DNA of 64,000 bases from Lyophyllum atratum (lineage: Eukaryota; Basidiomycota; Agaricomycetes; Agaricales; Lyophyllaceae), in assembly GCA_014905825.1 (NCBI GenBank), contig JACGCN010000008.1, forward strand, positions 682,001 through 746,000, given 5' to 3'. A program made the translations under genes and the position numbers. Positions 21,883-31,076 of the stretch are shown here, piece after piece. Each line of letters starts with the position of its first letter. Position 1 is the stretch's first letter. The notes beneath the pieces are model-generated. The model saw only the letters and a program-made list of their open reading frames with translations, ran no database searches and was not told the DNA's origin.

Positions 21883-23382
21883 ATGAAACTTTCTTACGCT
21901 CAGACTGTCACCTTGGCTTGCGTCGCCTCCGCCACCGTCGCCACCGCCCTACCTCGTAAATTCCGCGGCGGTCACAGTGGAGATATCGCTTCAGTCGCTT
22001 CAGTCGCGTCTGCCCCCGTGCTCGCCGGTCGCGACGTCGAGAACAACATGCTCGTAGGCCGCGAGCCGCGCAGAGGACGCGGACGCAAGAGCAGCGGCCC
22101 AAGCAACGGTGCATCAGCACTCGCTGAAGGTGCCGGTGCCCTCGCAGGTAGCGCCGCCTCCACCGCCATTAACGGTCGCGACTTCGAGGACAATTCGCTC
22201 TTTGCTCGTGAGCCCCGCAGGGGACGCGGACGCAAGAGCGGTCCTAGCAACGGCGCATCAGCGCTCGCTGAAGGTGCCGGTGCCCTCGCAGGTAGCGCCG
22301 CCTCCACCGCCATCAACGGTCGCGACTTCGACTTCGAGGAGGACTCGCTTTTTGCTCGTGAGCCTCGCAGGGGACGCGGACGCAACAGTGGTCCCAGCAA
22401 CGGTGCATCGGCCCTTGCTGAAGGTGTAGGTGCCCTCGCAGGTAGTGCCGCCTCCACTGCCATCAATGGCCGCGACTTCGACGACGGAGAATCACTCTTT
22501 GCCCGTGAGCCTCGGAAGGGAAGGGGACGTAAAGGGGGTCCTAGCGATGGCGCTTCTGTCCCCGCTGGAGGCGCCGGTGCTGTTGCCGGCAGCGCTGCCT
22601 CCACTGCAATCAATGGCCGTGACTTCGACGAGGAGCTCCTTACCCGTGAGCCTCGCAGGGGCAGGGGGGGTGGAGGAAGATTCGGAAATGCTGCTGAACT
22701 CGCTGGAACCGCCGCCAGCGCTGCGGCTCCTATGCTCGCTGGCCGCGACTTCGACGAGGAGCTCCTTACCCGTGAGCCGCGCAGGGGCAGAGGGGGTGGA
22801 GGACGGTTCGGAAACGCTGCTGAACTCGTTGGGACCGCCGCCAGCGCTGCTGCTCCCATGATCGCTGGCCGCGACTTCGATGAGGAGCTCCTTACCCGTG
22901 AGCCGCGCAGGGGCAGAGGGGGTGGAGGACGATTCGGAAACGCTGCTGAACTCGCTGGAACCGCTGCGAGCGCTGCTGCTCCTATGATCGCTGGCCGTGA
23001 CTTAGACGAAGAGCTTCTTACCCGTGCGCCGCGCCGGGGCAGAGGGGGTGGAGGACGATTCGGAAACGCCGCCGAACTCGCAGGAACCGCCGCGAGCGCT
23101 GTCGCTCCCATGATTGCTGGCCGCGACTTTGACAACGAACTACTTACCCGTGAGCCACTCCGGGCCAAAAATGGAGGATGTTTCGGGACCGCTTCAAGTG
23201 CCGCTGCTCCCAATATCGTTGCTGGCCGTCATTTCGACGAGGAGCTCCTTACCCGTGAGCCTCGCAGGGGCAGAGGGGGTGGAGGACGTTTTGGGAACGC
23301 AGCAGAGCTCGCTGGAACTGCCGCAAGCGCAGCCGCTCCCATGCTTGCCGGCCGCGACTTCATACTCGAGGAGCTTGATTAA
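21883..23382 (+). CDS. Secreted tandem-repeat protein with dibasic (Kex2-like) sites
   Basis: One uninterrupted frame of 499 residues opens with a signal peptide (residues 1-22, ending 'ATVATA'). After a short spacer come ten repeats from residue 60 to the end. Each starts 'REPRRGRG', or a variant of it, and ends in an acidic stretch such as 'GRDFDEELLT'. Four repeats of about 47-50 residues carry 'GPSNGASALAEGAGALAG'. Six shorter ones carry 'GGGGRFGNAAELAGTAAS'; the ninth is divergent. Arg-Arg or Arg-Lys pairs at regular spacing suggest cleavage by a kexin protease in the secretory pathway, giving similar 40-50-residue peptides. Such proteins are known as repellent peptides or cyclic-peptide precursors. 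No tailoring enzyme lies nearby, so the end use is open. Confidence 0.85.
   Translation: MKLSYAQTVTLACVASATVATALPRKFRGGHSGDIASVASVASAPVLAGRDVENNMLVGREPRRGRGRKSSGPSNGASALAEGAGALAGSAASTAINGRDFEDNSLFAREPRRGRGRKSGPSNGASALAEGAGALAGSAASTAINGRDFDFEEDSLFAREPRRGRGRNSGPSNGASALAEGVGALAGSAASTAINGRDFDDGESLFAREPRKGRGRKGGPSDGASVPAGGAGAVAGSAASTAINGRDFDEELLTREPRRGRGGGGRFGNAAELAGTAASAAAPMLAGRDFDEELLTREPRRGRGGGGRFGNAAELVGTAASAAAPMIAGRDFDEELLTREPRRGRGGGGRFGNAAELAGTAASAAAPMIAGRDLDEELLTRAPRRGRGGGGRFGNAAELAGTAASAVAPMIAGRDFDNELLTREPLRAKNGGCFGTASSAAAPNIVAGRHFDEELLTREPRRGRGGGGRFGNAAELAGTAASAAAPMLAGRDFILEELD
22060..23379 (+). repeat. Ten in-frame coding repeats (126-150 bp)
   Basis: These are direct repeats within the secreted-protein gene: four of a longer type, then six of a shorter type. 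Neighbouring short copies are almost identical in DNA sequence, which points to recent duplication or gene conversion. The copy near 23150-23250 is truncated. Confidence 0.9.
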
Positions 23383-24351
23383 ATTTTCGATCTGCATCAA
23401 CCGTGAGTACTTGATTTTCAGCCGCCTAAAAAGAGGTCCTCAGTAGCTGAAAACTTTCTCCTCGCAGAATCTGATCCCAGTCATCTGACTGAGCGGTCCT
23501 GAAACATCGGAAGTCCCTCCTTGTCGACGCTAAACTTGTAGATAGCTTTCAATCTGTACATAATACAATTTCAAATTGATGTTGAGAGGACGAAAACACT
23601 GCAACGAGCATGAGATTCTCAGTTGTCTTTTGGACTTCACAGGAAGACGACATAACTCACCGAAGGTCCAATACTTAGTACCCACAACGGTACCTCTCAA
23701 GGTTTCATCTCGAGAGGGACTCCTGATCATGGACAATGTTAGAGCTTGGTTCGGAGAGTGCCGGCTCTCAGTCTGTGATCTTGTCCAACTCTTTCCAACT
23801 CATACCCACATGTTCCTCGTCGGGACCGCCCGTGGGTAATATCACTATCACTATCACTACCCATGTAACCTGCGAAGACCTTTGAAATTTGGGTTTCTTC
23901 GTTGCATGACGGCTTTCTCTCGAGAAATTCCCACTTCATGAGGTCTACTGAACTTGCGTCATAGGCAGCTTGGACGCCTAAACCGACATAAGAGTTGGGT
24001 ACTGGCGGATACCTCGGAGCAGCCGAACGGGGCTTTGAATTCGGTTGAATAATCTTCTCTGCTGGGGAACGGTTCGTCTTTCATCGCGTACAAAAATCAT
24101 GATTGGTTACAATTGGTGTAGGTGAGTACAAATGGTGTTGAAGAAATCGAATGTGATAAATTAATTTCCATAGTAAAACCCACTGCCGCCTCGCCGCCCT
24201 CTCCAAACAAGCGCCGGGTGGTAGGTGAGTTGCGCATGGAAAATGCAAGAACGAATCTAGGACATGCGATGTGAATTGGAGCCACTGGTTGTACGGTCTA
24301 AATTTACGACTTACGGTGATGTTGGGGACAGTGTTCGTTGCACGATCACTC
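23383..24351. other. Intergenic, no gene seen
   Basis: Downstream of the repeat gene there are only short open frames without coding character. The part near 24100-24350 probably contains the 3' region of the pheromone-like gene on the minus strand. Confidence 0.5.
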
Positions 24352-24528
24352 TCAGGCAACGACACAGTACGTTGTGTTGCCCGTCCCACCGCTCTCTTCA
24401 TTGGCGGGAAGGTCTTCTCTGGCGAAAACGACACAATACGTGGTGTTGCCTGTGCCACCATCCTCCTCATTGGTAGGCGGGGTGTTGTCGATGGGCAGGT
24501 AGGCGGCGACGTCGGTGAAAGAGTCCAT
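24352..24528 (-). CDS. Mating pheromone-like precursor, CaaX terminus
   Basis: A 58-codon frame starts 'MDSFTDVAAY' and ends 'GNTTYCVVA'. The last four residues, Cys-Val-Val-Ala, form a CaaX box for farnesylation and carboxymethylation. An N-terminal Met-Asp-Ser/Ala-Phe and a terminal CVIA/CVVA are the hallmarks of basidiomycete lipopeptide pheromone precursors. The protein contains a module twice: 'GGTGNTTYCVV' occurs at residues 24-34 and again at the end, separated by an acidic linker. Only the terminal copy can be prenylated as CaaX. The frame can be extended upstream by 31 codons, but the MDSF start fits the family. A near copy lies at 26109-26276 on the same strand. No pheromone receptor gene is visible in the window. 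Confidence 0.75.
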   Translation of the reverse strand: MDSFTDVAAYLPIDNTPPTNEEDGGTGNTTYCVVFAREDLPANEESGGTGNTTYCVVA

Positions 24529-26108
24529 TGTAGGTGAGGACGAGGCTAAATGCGAGTAATGGATGGTGGTATCGGTTGTATAGCCTGCTAAACGATTGCT
24601 CTTCGTTAGCCTTTTATACATGCGGAGGACGAGGTGCGTTCCAATTGTCTTTGCAGCACTATGCCGTTTTTGACTCGCATGGAGGGCCTGCGAGGGGTGG
24701 AAGATATCTCAACAAGAGAACCAATCGCCGATATGCCCCCAGCAATGGGTTAGGACGAGGCCTTAAGACAAATAATAACACTCATTTCATATTTCAGGCA
24801 CCATTACAAATCCATGTGCTGGTCTCCTTCATGGTCCGACACTCGCCCCGCTTCCGGCCTTTTCTGAAGCCATGCAAGGCGCGCTGCGGGTCTAACGAAA
24901 ACGCATTGCGATCGCTGAGCCTTTCAGATATGGATGTGTCTTAATGGGTGCTCAGCAGCGTCTATTCTGCAATTTTTCATCGGTAGGGACATGTCATCAA
25001 GGTCCGGAAGGAAGTTGGGTCTACAGCCTGTAAGTCCCCCTTTGCTGAGTACGATCCTGAGTCACTCGTTATCCCATCCCACCGATATCACACAACACCG
25101 ATCGAGTCGCCGACTAACCGTCATTATACGAGACAGCATGACGTAGACAAGAAAGGCAAATTCCAAAATCAACGGCCAATAAAACATTGATCGTCTTTTT
25201 TGTTCTCGAGAACTCGACTTTGATGCTTCCTGAACCGCCCTATTGTCTTCGTCAAATGCTAGGACCAGGTATACCCTCCCTTATTGTTCCATGCCATGCA
25301 CGGTCTAATTCAACTTTTACCCTTTGCCTTCATCGGCCGAGTTGATCTAAGGGTTCTGCACACACTTTCGACGGTCACACCTTCCTAGGCGCCTAATGCT
25401 GCGACTCTGAAAGGTTCAGCGTGGCTTTTGGTTGCCCAGTCGCCTCGTCCTGACTTCGTACCCTCTCTGCTTTACAAAATGGTGAGGCACACTATTTTCA
25501 GACCTCTTCAGACTTGTCTAGCTCGGACACTTCGCAAGAGTTTGATACTCCTCTTCGTACCTCGTCGCCGTTCTGGGAATCTTCACCTACAGCGCTGCCT
25601 AATGATTCATTCCTCCTTACTTCGTAGCGCTTGATTGTTGAACCGTCCGGATGGTTCCATCTATCACGATGAAGCGCGTCCACGATGCCTGTCTTCAGGC
25701 GCACCGGAAGAACAATCTCATGTGGTACTCCTCGTATAGACGTGATGTTTATTCGCTTCGTCTTCATTGGCATTACCCGTTTACTACAGCATATAAGTGG
25801 GATTCCTAAGTTGCCCCTGCTGCAAGTCGGCATGAATTCTAAACACAGGCCCTAACTCAGACAGTTATCATACAGAAACCACCTCAAAAAGCCCTGGCAC
25901 AGCGCGTACCAAACTCCAACTGCACAATCCCCCAATCGACCTCGTTTCGCAGCCCGACGAACGAATGCCGTATATGGTTTAGATGTTCTGTAGTGAACTC
26001 GTTAGGGGGATTACAAACGGGCATGGGCGAAGGATGCTCACAAATAGTGATAAATCAGCATGAGGTAGCCAGGGCGCGAACGCACACCCAGGCCACTACA
26101 AGCCATAC
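24529..26108. other. Intergenic between the two pheromone-like genes
   Basis: No convincing gene was found in 1.6 kb. Open frames such as 24534-24944 plus and 25498-25833 minus lack domains and are probably chance. Confidence 0.45.
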
Positions 26109-26276
26109 TCAGGCAACGACGCAGTATGTGGTATCGCCAGTTCCGCCACCTTCCTCGTCGGCGGGACCGTTGTCTTTGGCGAAGATGACGCAGTAGGTGG
26201 TGTTGCCGGTTCCTCCATCCTCCTGGTTGGTGGGCTGAGAGTCGTCGGGGATGGTGATAGCGGTGAAGAAATCCAT
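26109..26276 (-). CDS. Second mating pheromone-like precursor, CaaX terminus
   Basis: A 55-codon frame starts 'MDFFTAITIPDDSQ' and ends 'GDTTYCVVA'. It was missed by a 60-codon cutoff. It has the same layout as the gene at 24352-24528: an acidic N-terminal part, an internal 'GGTGNTTYCVIF', a linker, then the terminal module with a Cys-Val-Val-Ala CaaX box. The two proteins align along their whole length with many substitutions, which indicates an old duplication kept under selection. A role as secreted, farnesylated mating or signalling peptide is inferred from the family pattern. Confidence 0.75.
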   Translation of the reverse strand: MDFFTAITIPDDSQPTNQEDGGTGNTTYCVIFAKDNGPADEEGGGTGDTTYCVVA

Positions 26277-27466
26277 TCAGTGCGAGTGAAATGTGTTCGG
26301 TAGGCGAGCCTGGGCACTTGACTAGATATTGACAGGGCTTTTATAGAGCGTCTGGTGCGACAGCGGTGCAAGTCTGCAACAAAGATGCATCGTATACGAT
26401 CTTGTTTTAGTTTTTTTCGGGGAGCTGGAGACCAGATTTCCTGGAAGGATGGCCGGCCGAAGCACCTAGTGCGGTTGCGAGCTCACATGAGGCCAGTACA
26501 TCTGACCAAAATTCGATATCGATATATCAGACGTCGAGGGATACAAGATCACCTGTGAAAAACATCATGTAGACAAAGCAATGGCGTCTTCATGATTAGG
26601 GGTAGATATTCCATAGAGGCCGGGTCAGAGCGTCGAAAATTGTCTGAACAAGAGTGTGGGCGGCCGCCGATCGTCTAAGCACATTTCAGCTTGATAAGCG
26701 TAGAAAAGCGGGATACATGCCAGCTTTGTCGATCAAACGGAACTACTCCCTGCGCATGGAGGAGCGAGGCCCGAGCAATAACTTTTGTAGTGACTGGGAT
26801 TGATCTGCACGAGGAAAGGCACCTATCATGGTATCGAGCGATCGACAGAGGAGAAAATGTCATGAAGGTCGGGAACTGGAGATCGCAGAATCCGAGGTCG
26901 ACGGTCGCTGTTTGGCCTGTGCTTGAGCTATCGGACCGGAGGCAGGTCGCACAGACAAGGTGACATAGCATTTTAAAGGAAACGGGAGGCGCTTCCAGAC
27001 GTTTCCCGGGGAACGTTTCGCTAAAATCGAGCCTTGCAACGATTCAAGGCAAGAAGCTCATAATCAGGCACCACAAGACAAGGAACGAGGGAGGAATTTC
27101 AATTGCATCGTCTCATATCATGTGAGGCTTTTGTATTGCAAATAAGAGTCCAAGTAAACCAGCTTTCGTCGGAGATGTGCAGAGGCGGAATGGTGGGCGG
27201 CAGACAAGCGTTGGAAGAGGAAGCGTGGAGGTTGTTTGGCAACACGGTTGTATGCCAAATATCTGGAAGCTCCGCGGCAAACATGTTTTTCCCTCCTGAA
27301 CTTACGCCAGTACTTCAACTACTTGCCCCTAGTGCACGTTTCGTTGGTTAATCTGATTTGCTTTTCCTCTGGGACAAATCGATCCCTATGAGTGAGAGTT
27401 ACTTCACAGGGCCGAGGCACCGCCGAACAACCTGGTACGGACAGGTATTTAGTTTAGATATGGAGT
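26277..27466. other. Intergenic up to the retrotransposon
   Basis: Only short frames occur (for example 26691-26963 plus). The first 100 bases next to 26276 should hold the promoter of the second pheromone-like gene. Nothing else was recognised. Confidence 0.45.
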
Positions 27467-27595
27467 CCAATGATCAGATCTTGCGTTGACGCAGAGGCAC
27501 GATAGTGATAGGCAGAAAATCCGGATTGTGTACGGGCGGGCCCAGGGCCCTGCCCTAATCCGGACAAATATATTTTTGTTGTTATGGTAAAGCTA
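27467..27595 (-). repeat. Split direct repeat B, outer 3' copy
   Basis: 129 bp, from CCAATGATCAG to AAAGCTA on the plus strand. It matches 27858-27986. It forms the 3' terminus of the element, and recombination between B-A-B copies is thought to give the circular intermediate of this class. Confidence 0.9.
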
Positions 27596-27632
27596 CCGAA
27601 GGAAACAAAAATACAGGGAGTAGGAGGGTGGG

Positions 27633-27857
27633 TCACCGAAAAGATCAAAGCCTCTGCTAGAAGGGGATTAACCTCGTGGTGACGTCCCTGGGGAATATTA
27701 GAGCTTACCTAGAAGAGGATTGAGGTTGTGGTAACGTCCCTAGAGGGGAGTATGCCACTGCAATCCTTTTCTAGGTAAGGTAATAGGAGGCCCACGTGCG
27801 TGAGTCAGAGGCATTTGATTTCTCATTGGACTTGTGTAAACATTTGTTTAAACTCGA
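27633..27857 (-). repeat. Split direct repeat A, 3' copy
   Basis: 225 bp, matching 32556-32780 with one noticed difference (TAGAGGGG versus TAGACGGG). It abuts repeat B2 directly and is separated from B1 by 37 bp. Confidence 0.9.
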
Positions 27858-27986
27858 CCAATGATCAGATCTTGCGTTGACGCAGAGGCACGATAGTGAT
27901 AGGCAGAAAATCCGGATTGTGTACGGGCGGGCCCAGGGCCCTGCCCTAATCCGGACAAATATATTTTTGTTGTTATGGTAAAGCTA
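27858..27986 (-). repeat. Split direct repeat B, inner copy
   Basis: 129 bp, the same as 27467-27595. It lies between repeat A and the 3' end of the recombinase gene region. Confidence 0.9.
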
Positions 27987-28214
27987 TAAACCTAAAGAGA
28001 GGATGAGTGGAGCGATGTCGAGGAAATAATAACAAAGAAATATAAGTACAACGCAGCGTCTGCGTACGAGACGGGAGGTGGGAGTGGTCCGTTTCACGTT
28101 CTGGGATGGAAATTAGCGAAGGTGTCCGTAGTAAATAGCAGTGTATCTTGGTCCGGGTTCTGGGAGTGGAAATTAATGTAAGTGTCCGATATAAAGAGGA
28201 AGTAAGTAAAGAGA

Positions 28215-29225
28215 TCAGTGGAAGTAGATGTTCTCGTCGCGGTCAGGATTCCTTCCGAATAGAAGGGCCTGAATGAGAACCGGGTTCTTCCTGATATAAC
28301 ATTGCCACGAGTCGGACTTCCAGCGGCCCCTTGCTTGAATGATATGAGGTGGTGCTCCCTGTTCCGCGAGGAAGGTCGCGCCTCCAGCTCTCATCGATTG
28401 TCCGGCTAAGCTGCTGTCAAACAGCAAGCGTAAGCGTTTGATAAAGAAAGCCCTCGTCGGAGACGAGCCCCGGCTGGTTAGCCAAAGTGGGCGGGAGATA
28501 GGGAAGCGTGCATTCCGAGAGTCGATGTATGACTGGAAATGGCGGTGAGGGTCGGTGAAGTGGTTTATACGTTGGATTAGGATAGTATTGCCCTCGAAGA
28601 GAGGGTCGGCTTTGTGAGTCGGGAGTTCGAATTGGTACTGGTCGTGGGTCAGGCGCACGGTCCAAATCTTCGTGACCTTACGGTCATCGCGGAGGGACAC
28701 GTCGTCGGGGACTGTCAACTCCCCCAGCCTGAGTAGACCGTAGAATCCGGTCAGGATCATAGCGACGAAGAGACGATCGTCGTGGGATGGGTTTTCAGAG
28801 TAATGGGTAATGACTCGAGCGAGGTCGTCGCGAGTAAGGGGGGCTTTGCGTTTGATGGGGACTGAGCGGAGGCGTTGACACCCGGCCAGAGTTTTGCATA
28901 CGAGCGGAGACCTCCGCTCAGTACGGACGTTGGGGAAGTAAGTTTCGAGTTGATTACAGATGCCGGAGAGGTAAACGCCGACTGATCTAGGTTGGATTTG
29001 GTGGCACATATAAACTGTGAATAGGGAGAGAGTGTCGGCGTTGGGTTCGAGAGGGAAGTTGTGGAGACGAATGAAGTTAAGATAAGAATTGAGCGCGGAC
29101 CCGTAGTTTTTCCAGGTACGCGTCCCAATCGCGCTTCCTAACGCGAGAGCTCTCTCGTGTAGGAGGCGCTCACGGGTCCAGACAGGCCGATCAGGCTGCC
29201 TGGACCTAACACCCGACGATATCAT
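28215..29225 (-). CDS. Retroelement tyrosine recombinase
   Basis: A single frame of 336 residues carries an N-terminal core-binding helical part and a C-terminal catalytic part. The catalytic set is visible: Arg in 'GLLRLGE', Arg in 'SMRAGGAT' (the HxxR position), the 'GRW' Trp, and Tyr in 'QCYIRKNP'. This is the pattern of retroelement tyrosine recombinases. It would integrate the circular DNA copy of the element without target duplication. Its ATG overlaps the stop of the upstream frame (ATGA at 29222-29225), which suggests coupled reinitiation. Confidence 0.9.
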   Translation of the reverse strand: MISSGVRSRQPDRPVWTRERLLHERALALGSAIGTRTWKNYGSALNSYLNFIRLHNFPLEPNADTLSLFTVYMCHQIQPRSVGVYLSGICNQLETYFPNVRTERRSPLVCKTLAGCQRLRSVPIKRKAPLTRDDLARVITHYSENPSHDDRLFVAMILTGFYGLLRLGELTVPDDVSLRDDRKVTKIWTVRLTHDQYQFELPTHKADPLFEGNTILIQRINHFTDPHRHFQSYIDSRNARFPISRPLWLTSRGSSPTRAFFIKRLRLLFDSSLAGQSMRAGGATFLAEQGAPPHIIQARGRWKSDSWQCYIRKNPVLIQALLFGRNPDRDENIYFH

Positions 29226-31063
29226 TTTTTGGCTGCCCCCAGCAGCTCTTGAGGGGGTTTAAATGAGTCGATGCGAAGACTAGGTTCGATCGCGATAGCA
29301 GCAGCTATCTTTCCACGCGAGAGAAGGTCGGCGACCTCGTTCTGCTCTCCGGGGACATGTAGGACGCGAATCTCATGGCCGAACTTGATCATGATGTCAA
29401 CCACGTAGCGAAGTAAGGGGTTATACGTCGGTAACGCGTGGAAGGAGTTGAACATGTTGACCGTGTTCGAGTTATCTGTGTAGATCACGATTTTGCAGGG
29501 CGAGAGGGCGGCGTCGGCGGCGTCGACGATCGCACAAACGACGCAGAGAGCTTCAAGGAAGAAGATCATAGATTGTGTCGTCCCCGGCGGTGTGGGGGAT
29601 GTGAAGCCGGAGGCGGAACAGGGCCACCAAAAGGCCATTCCCGTCAAGCAGGCATCACAATAAATGATGATGTCGGCAGACGAGGGGTCCCATGTTCGGG
29701 AAGTTAGGAGTTTGACTCCGTCTGAGGCGGCGATGTGGTCAGCCGCCCATAGGAGGTCAGAGCGAATCGCGGCGTTGCACCAGATATGGTGCGATGGATG
29801 ATTGATGTGAGCCGTGATCTTCGGATACACATTGTTGAGGCAGGGGCGGAGAAGAGGGAACACGTTGAGTGCCCAGTTCACCCATCCCGCCAGGCGTTGC
29901 CATTCTCGTAAGTAGAACCATTTGGATCCCTTCGGAGTGACGCCGGGCTTGGAATCAGGGTGCGCCGCAAAGGAGCGAAGCTCGCTGATGAGCTCGGCCT
30001 TTGACTCGACAGGTAACGTCATAGTCATGGCATTCGGGTCGACCAGAATCCCAATGATGACCAACGGGGATCCCGAAATCTGCTTTGAGGGTTTGTGGGG
30101 AATGCCCAGCTTGTCCCAGAGGCTCAGGAGACGGGTCTGACTCGCTGGCAGGGCCATGTTGTAAGGTGTGTAGAGTAAAGTGTCATCGGCATCATTGATA
30201 CCGAAGTTGTCGTCGTTGAATACCAGTTTGTCACTGATACCTTCAACGTCGCGGGCGATCCAGCTCACGAGAGACATGACGGATCCCCAGTTGTTGAGAG
30301 ACGCCCGACCACCAAATGCGTTGTTACGGTTTACGTGACGCATGTGCTCGATCGTCTCAACCTGTTTTATCTGGAAGTAAGGGTGGAGGGGGATGAGGCG
30401 ATAAGCCTCAGCGACGTCTGACTTGTAGAGAATCAGCGGGCGGTCGGATGTCTGCCGTATCGCGAGTAAGCGCTCTCCGAGGTGGCGCATGTTGTCCAAA
30501 GGCATGCCTGCGATGTCGCTATGGAGGATCATGGAGTTTAACGAGAACTCGCCGGCGGACTGGTTAGTCACCATACGAAGTCCTTCGCCCTTGTCTTTAG
30601 GAACAGCATGGTTTGGCATGCTGTACATGCCAGGGAGGAGGTCCGGTCCAAAGGCCTCGGAGAAACGTCCCTTTTTGATCTCAAGGTCTCGTTGGTCACG
30701 TATGAATTGGGCTTCGACGGGATTTTTGGGGGGCCCAAACGACGCGTCGACGATGTCAGGATATTCCCCCGGGTGCGTGTTGGCGAAAGGCCAGAAACCG
30801 TCTCGAAGTCCACGGCAGACAGACTTGACAAACGGTTGGTTTGGATGGGAGGCGAGCATGGCCTCGAGAACGTCGACCTTGATAGGTGTGACGATTTTGA
30901 ATAAGTGTGGGTTTTCTGATATAGTTTGAGTGACGACAGGATTGAGGAGTTCTGAAGGAGAGGGAGACGGGAGAGGCGAAGCAGTTAACGTCCAATCCGC
31001 TGCAGTGCGGGAGAAGACGATGTCAGCGTCCCAGTGATTGTACCGTAGGTACTTAGGACGCAT
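29222..31063 (-). CDS. Reverse transcriptase with RNase H
   Basis: 613 residues from the ATG at 31063, 14 bases past the gag stop. The reverse transcriptase palm has 'LYKSDVAEAYRLIPLHP' (first Asp) and 'FNDDNFG' (the Asp-Asp pair). RNase H follows, with 'IIYCDAC', 'FFLEALC', 'VIYTDNSNTV' and 'GEQNEVADLLSR' supplying the Asp-Glu-Asp-Asp set. The enzyme copies element RNA into DNA. The same frame stays open upstream to 32443, through the whole gag region, so a fused or frameshifted product cannot be excluded. Confidence 0.9.
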   Translation of the reverse strand: MRPKYLRYNHWDADIVFSRTAADWTLTASPLPSPSPSELLNPVVTQTISENPHLFKIVTPIKVDVLEAMLASHPNQPFVKSVCRGLRDGFWPFANTHPGEYPDIVDASFGPPKNPVEAQFIRDQRDLEIKKGRFSEAFGPDLLPGMYSMPNHAVPKDKGEGLRMVTNQSAGEFSLNSMILHSDIAGMPLDNMRHLGERLLAIRQTSDRPLILYKSDVAEAYRLIPLHPYFQIKQVETIEHMRHVNRNNAFGGRASLNNWGSVMSLVSWIARDVEGISDKLVFNDDNFGINDADDTLLYTPYNMALPASQTRLLSLWDKLGIPHKPSKQISGSPLVIIGILVDPNAMTMTLPVESKAELISELRSFAAHPDSKPGVTPKGSKWFYLREWQRLAGWVNWALNVFPLLRPCLNNVYPKITAHINHPSHHIWCNAAIRSDLLWAADHIAASDGVKLLTSRTWDPSSADIIIYCDACLTGMAFWWPCSASGFTSPTPPGTTQSMIFFLEALCVVCAIVDAADAALSPCKIVIYTDNSNTVNMFNSFHALPTYNPLLRYVVDIMIKFGHEIRVLHVPGEQNEVADLLSRGKIAAAIAIEPSLRIDSFKPPQELLGAAKK

Positions 31064-31076
31064 TCCGTACACCACC

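Noticed and set aside
21972..23213. 413-codon open frame antisense to the secreted repeat protein
   Set aside because: It mirrors the repeats of the sense gene, starts without a leader, and owes its length to the lack of stops in a biased GC-rich repeat.
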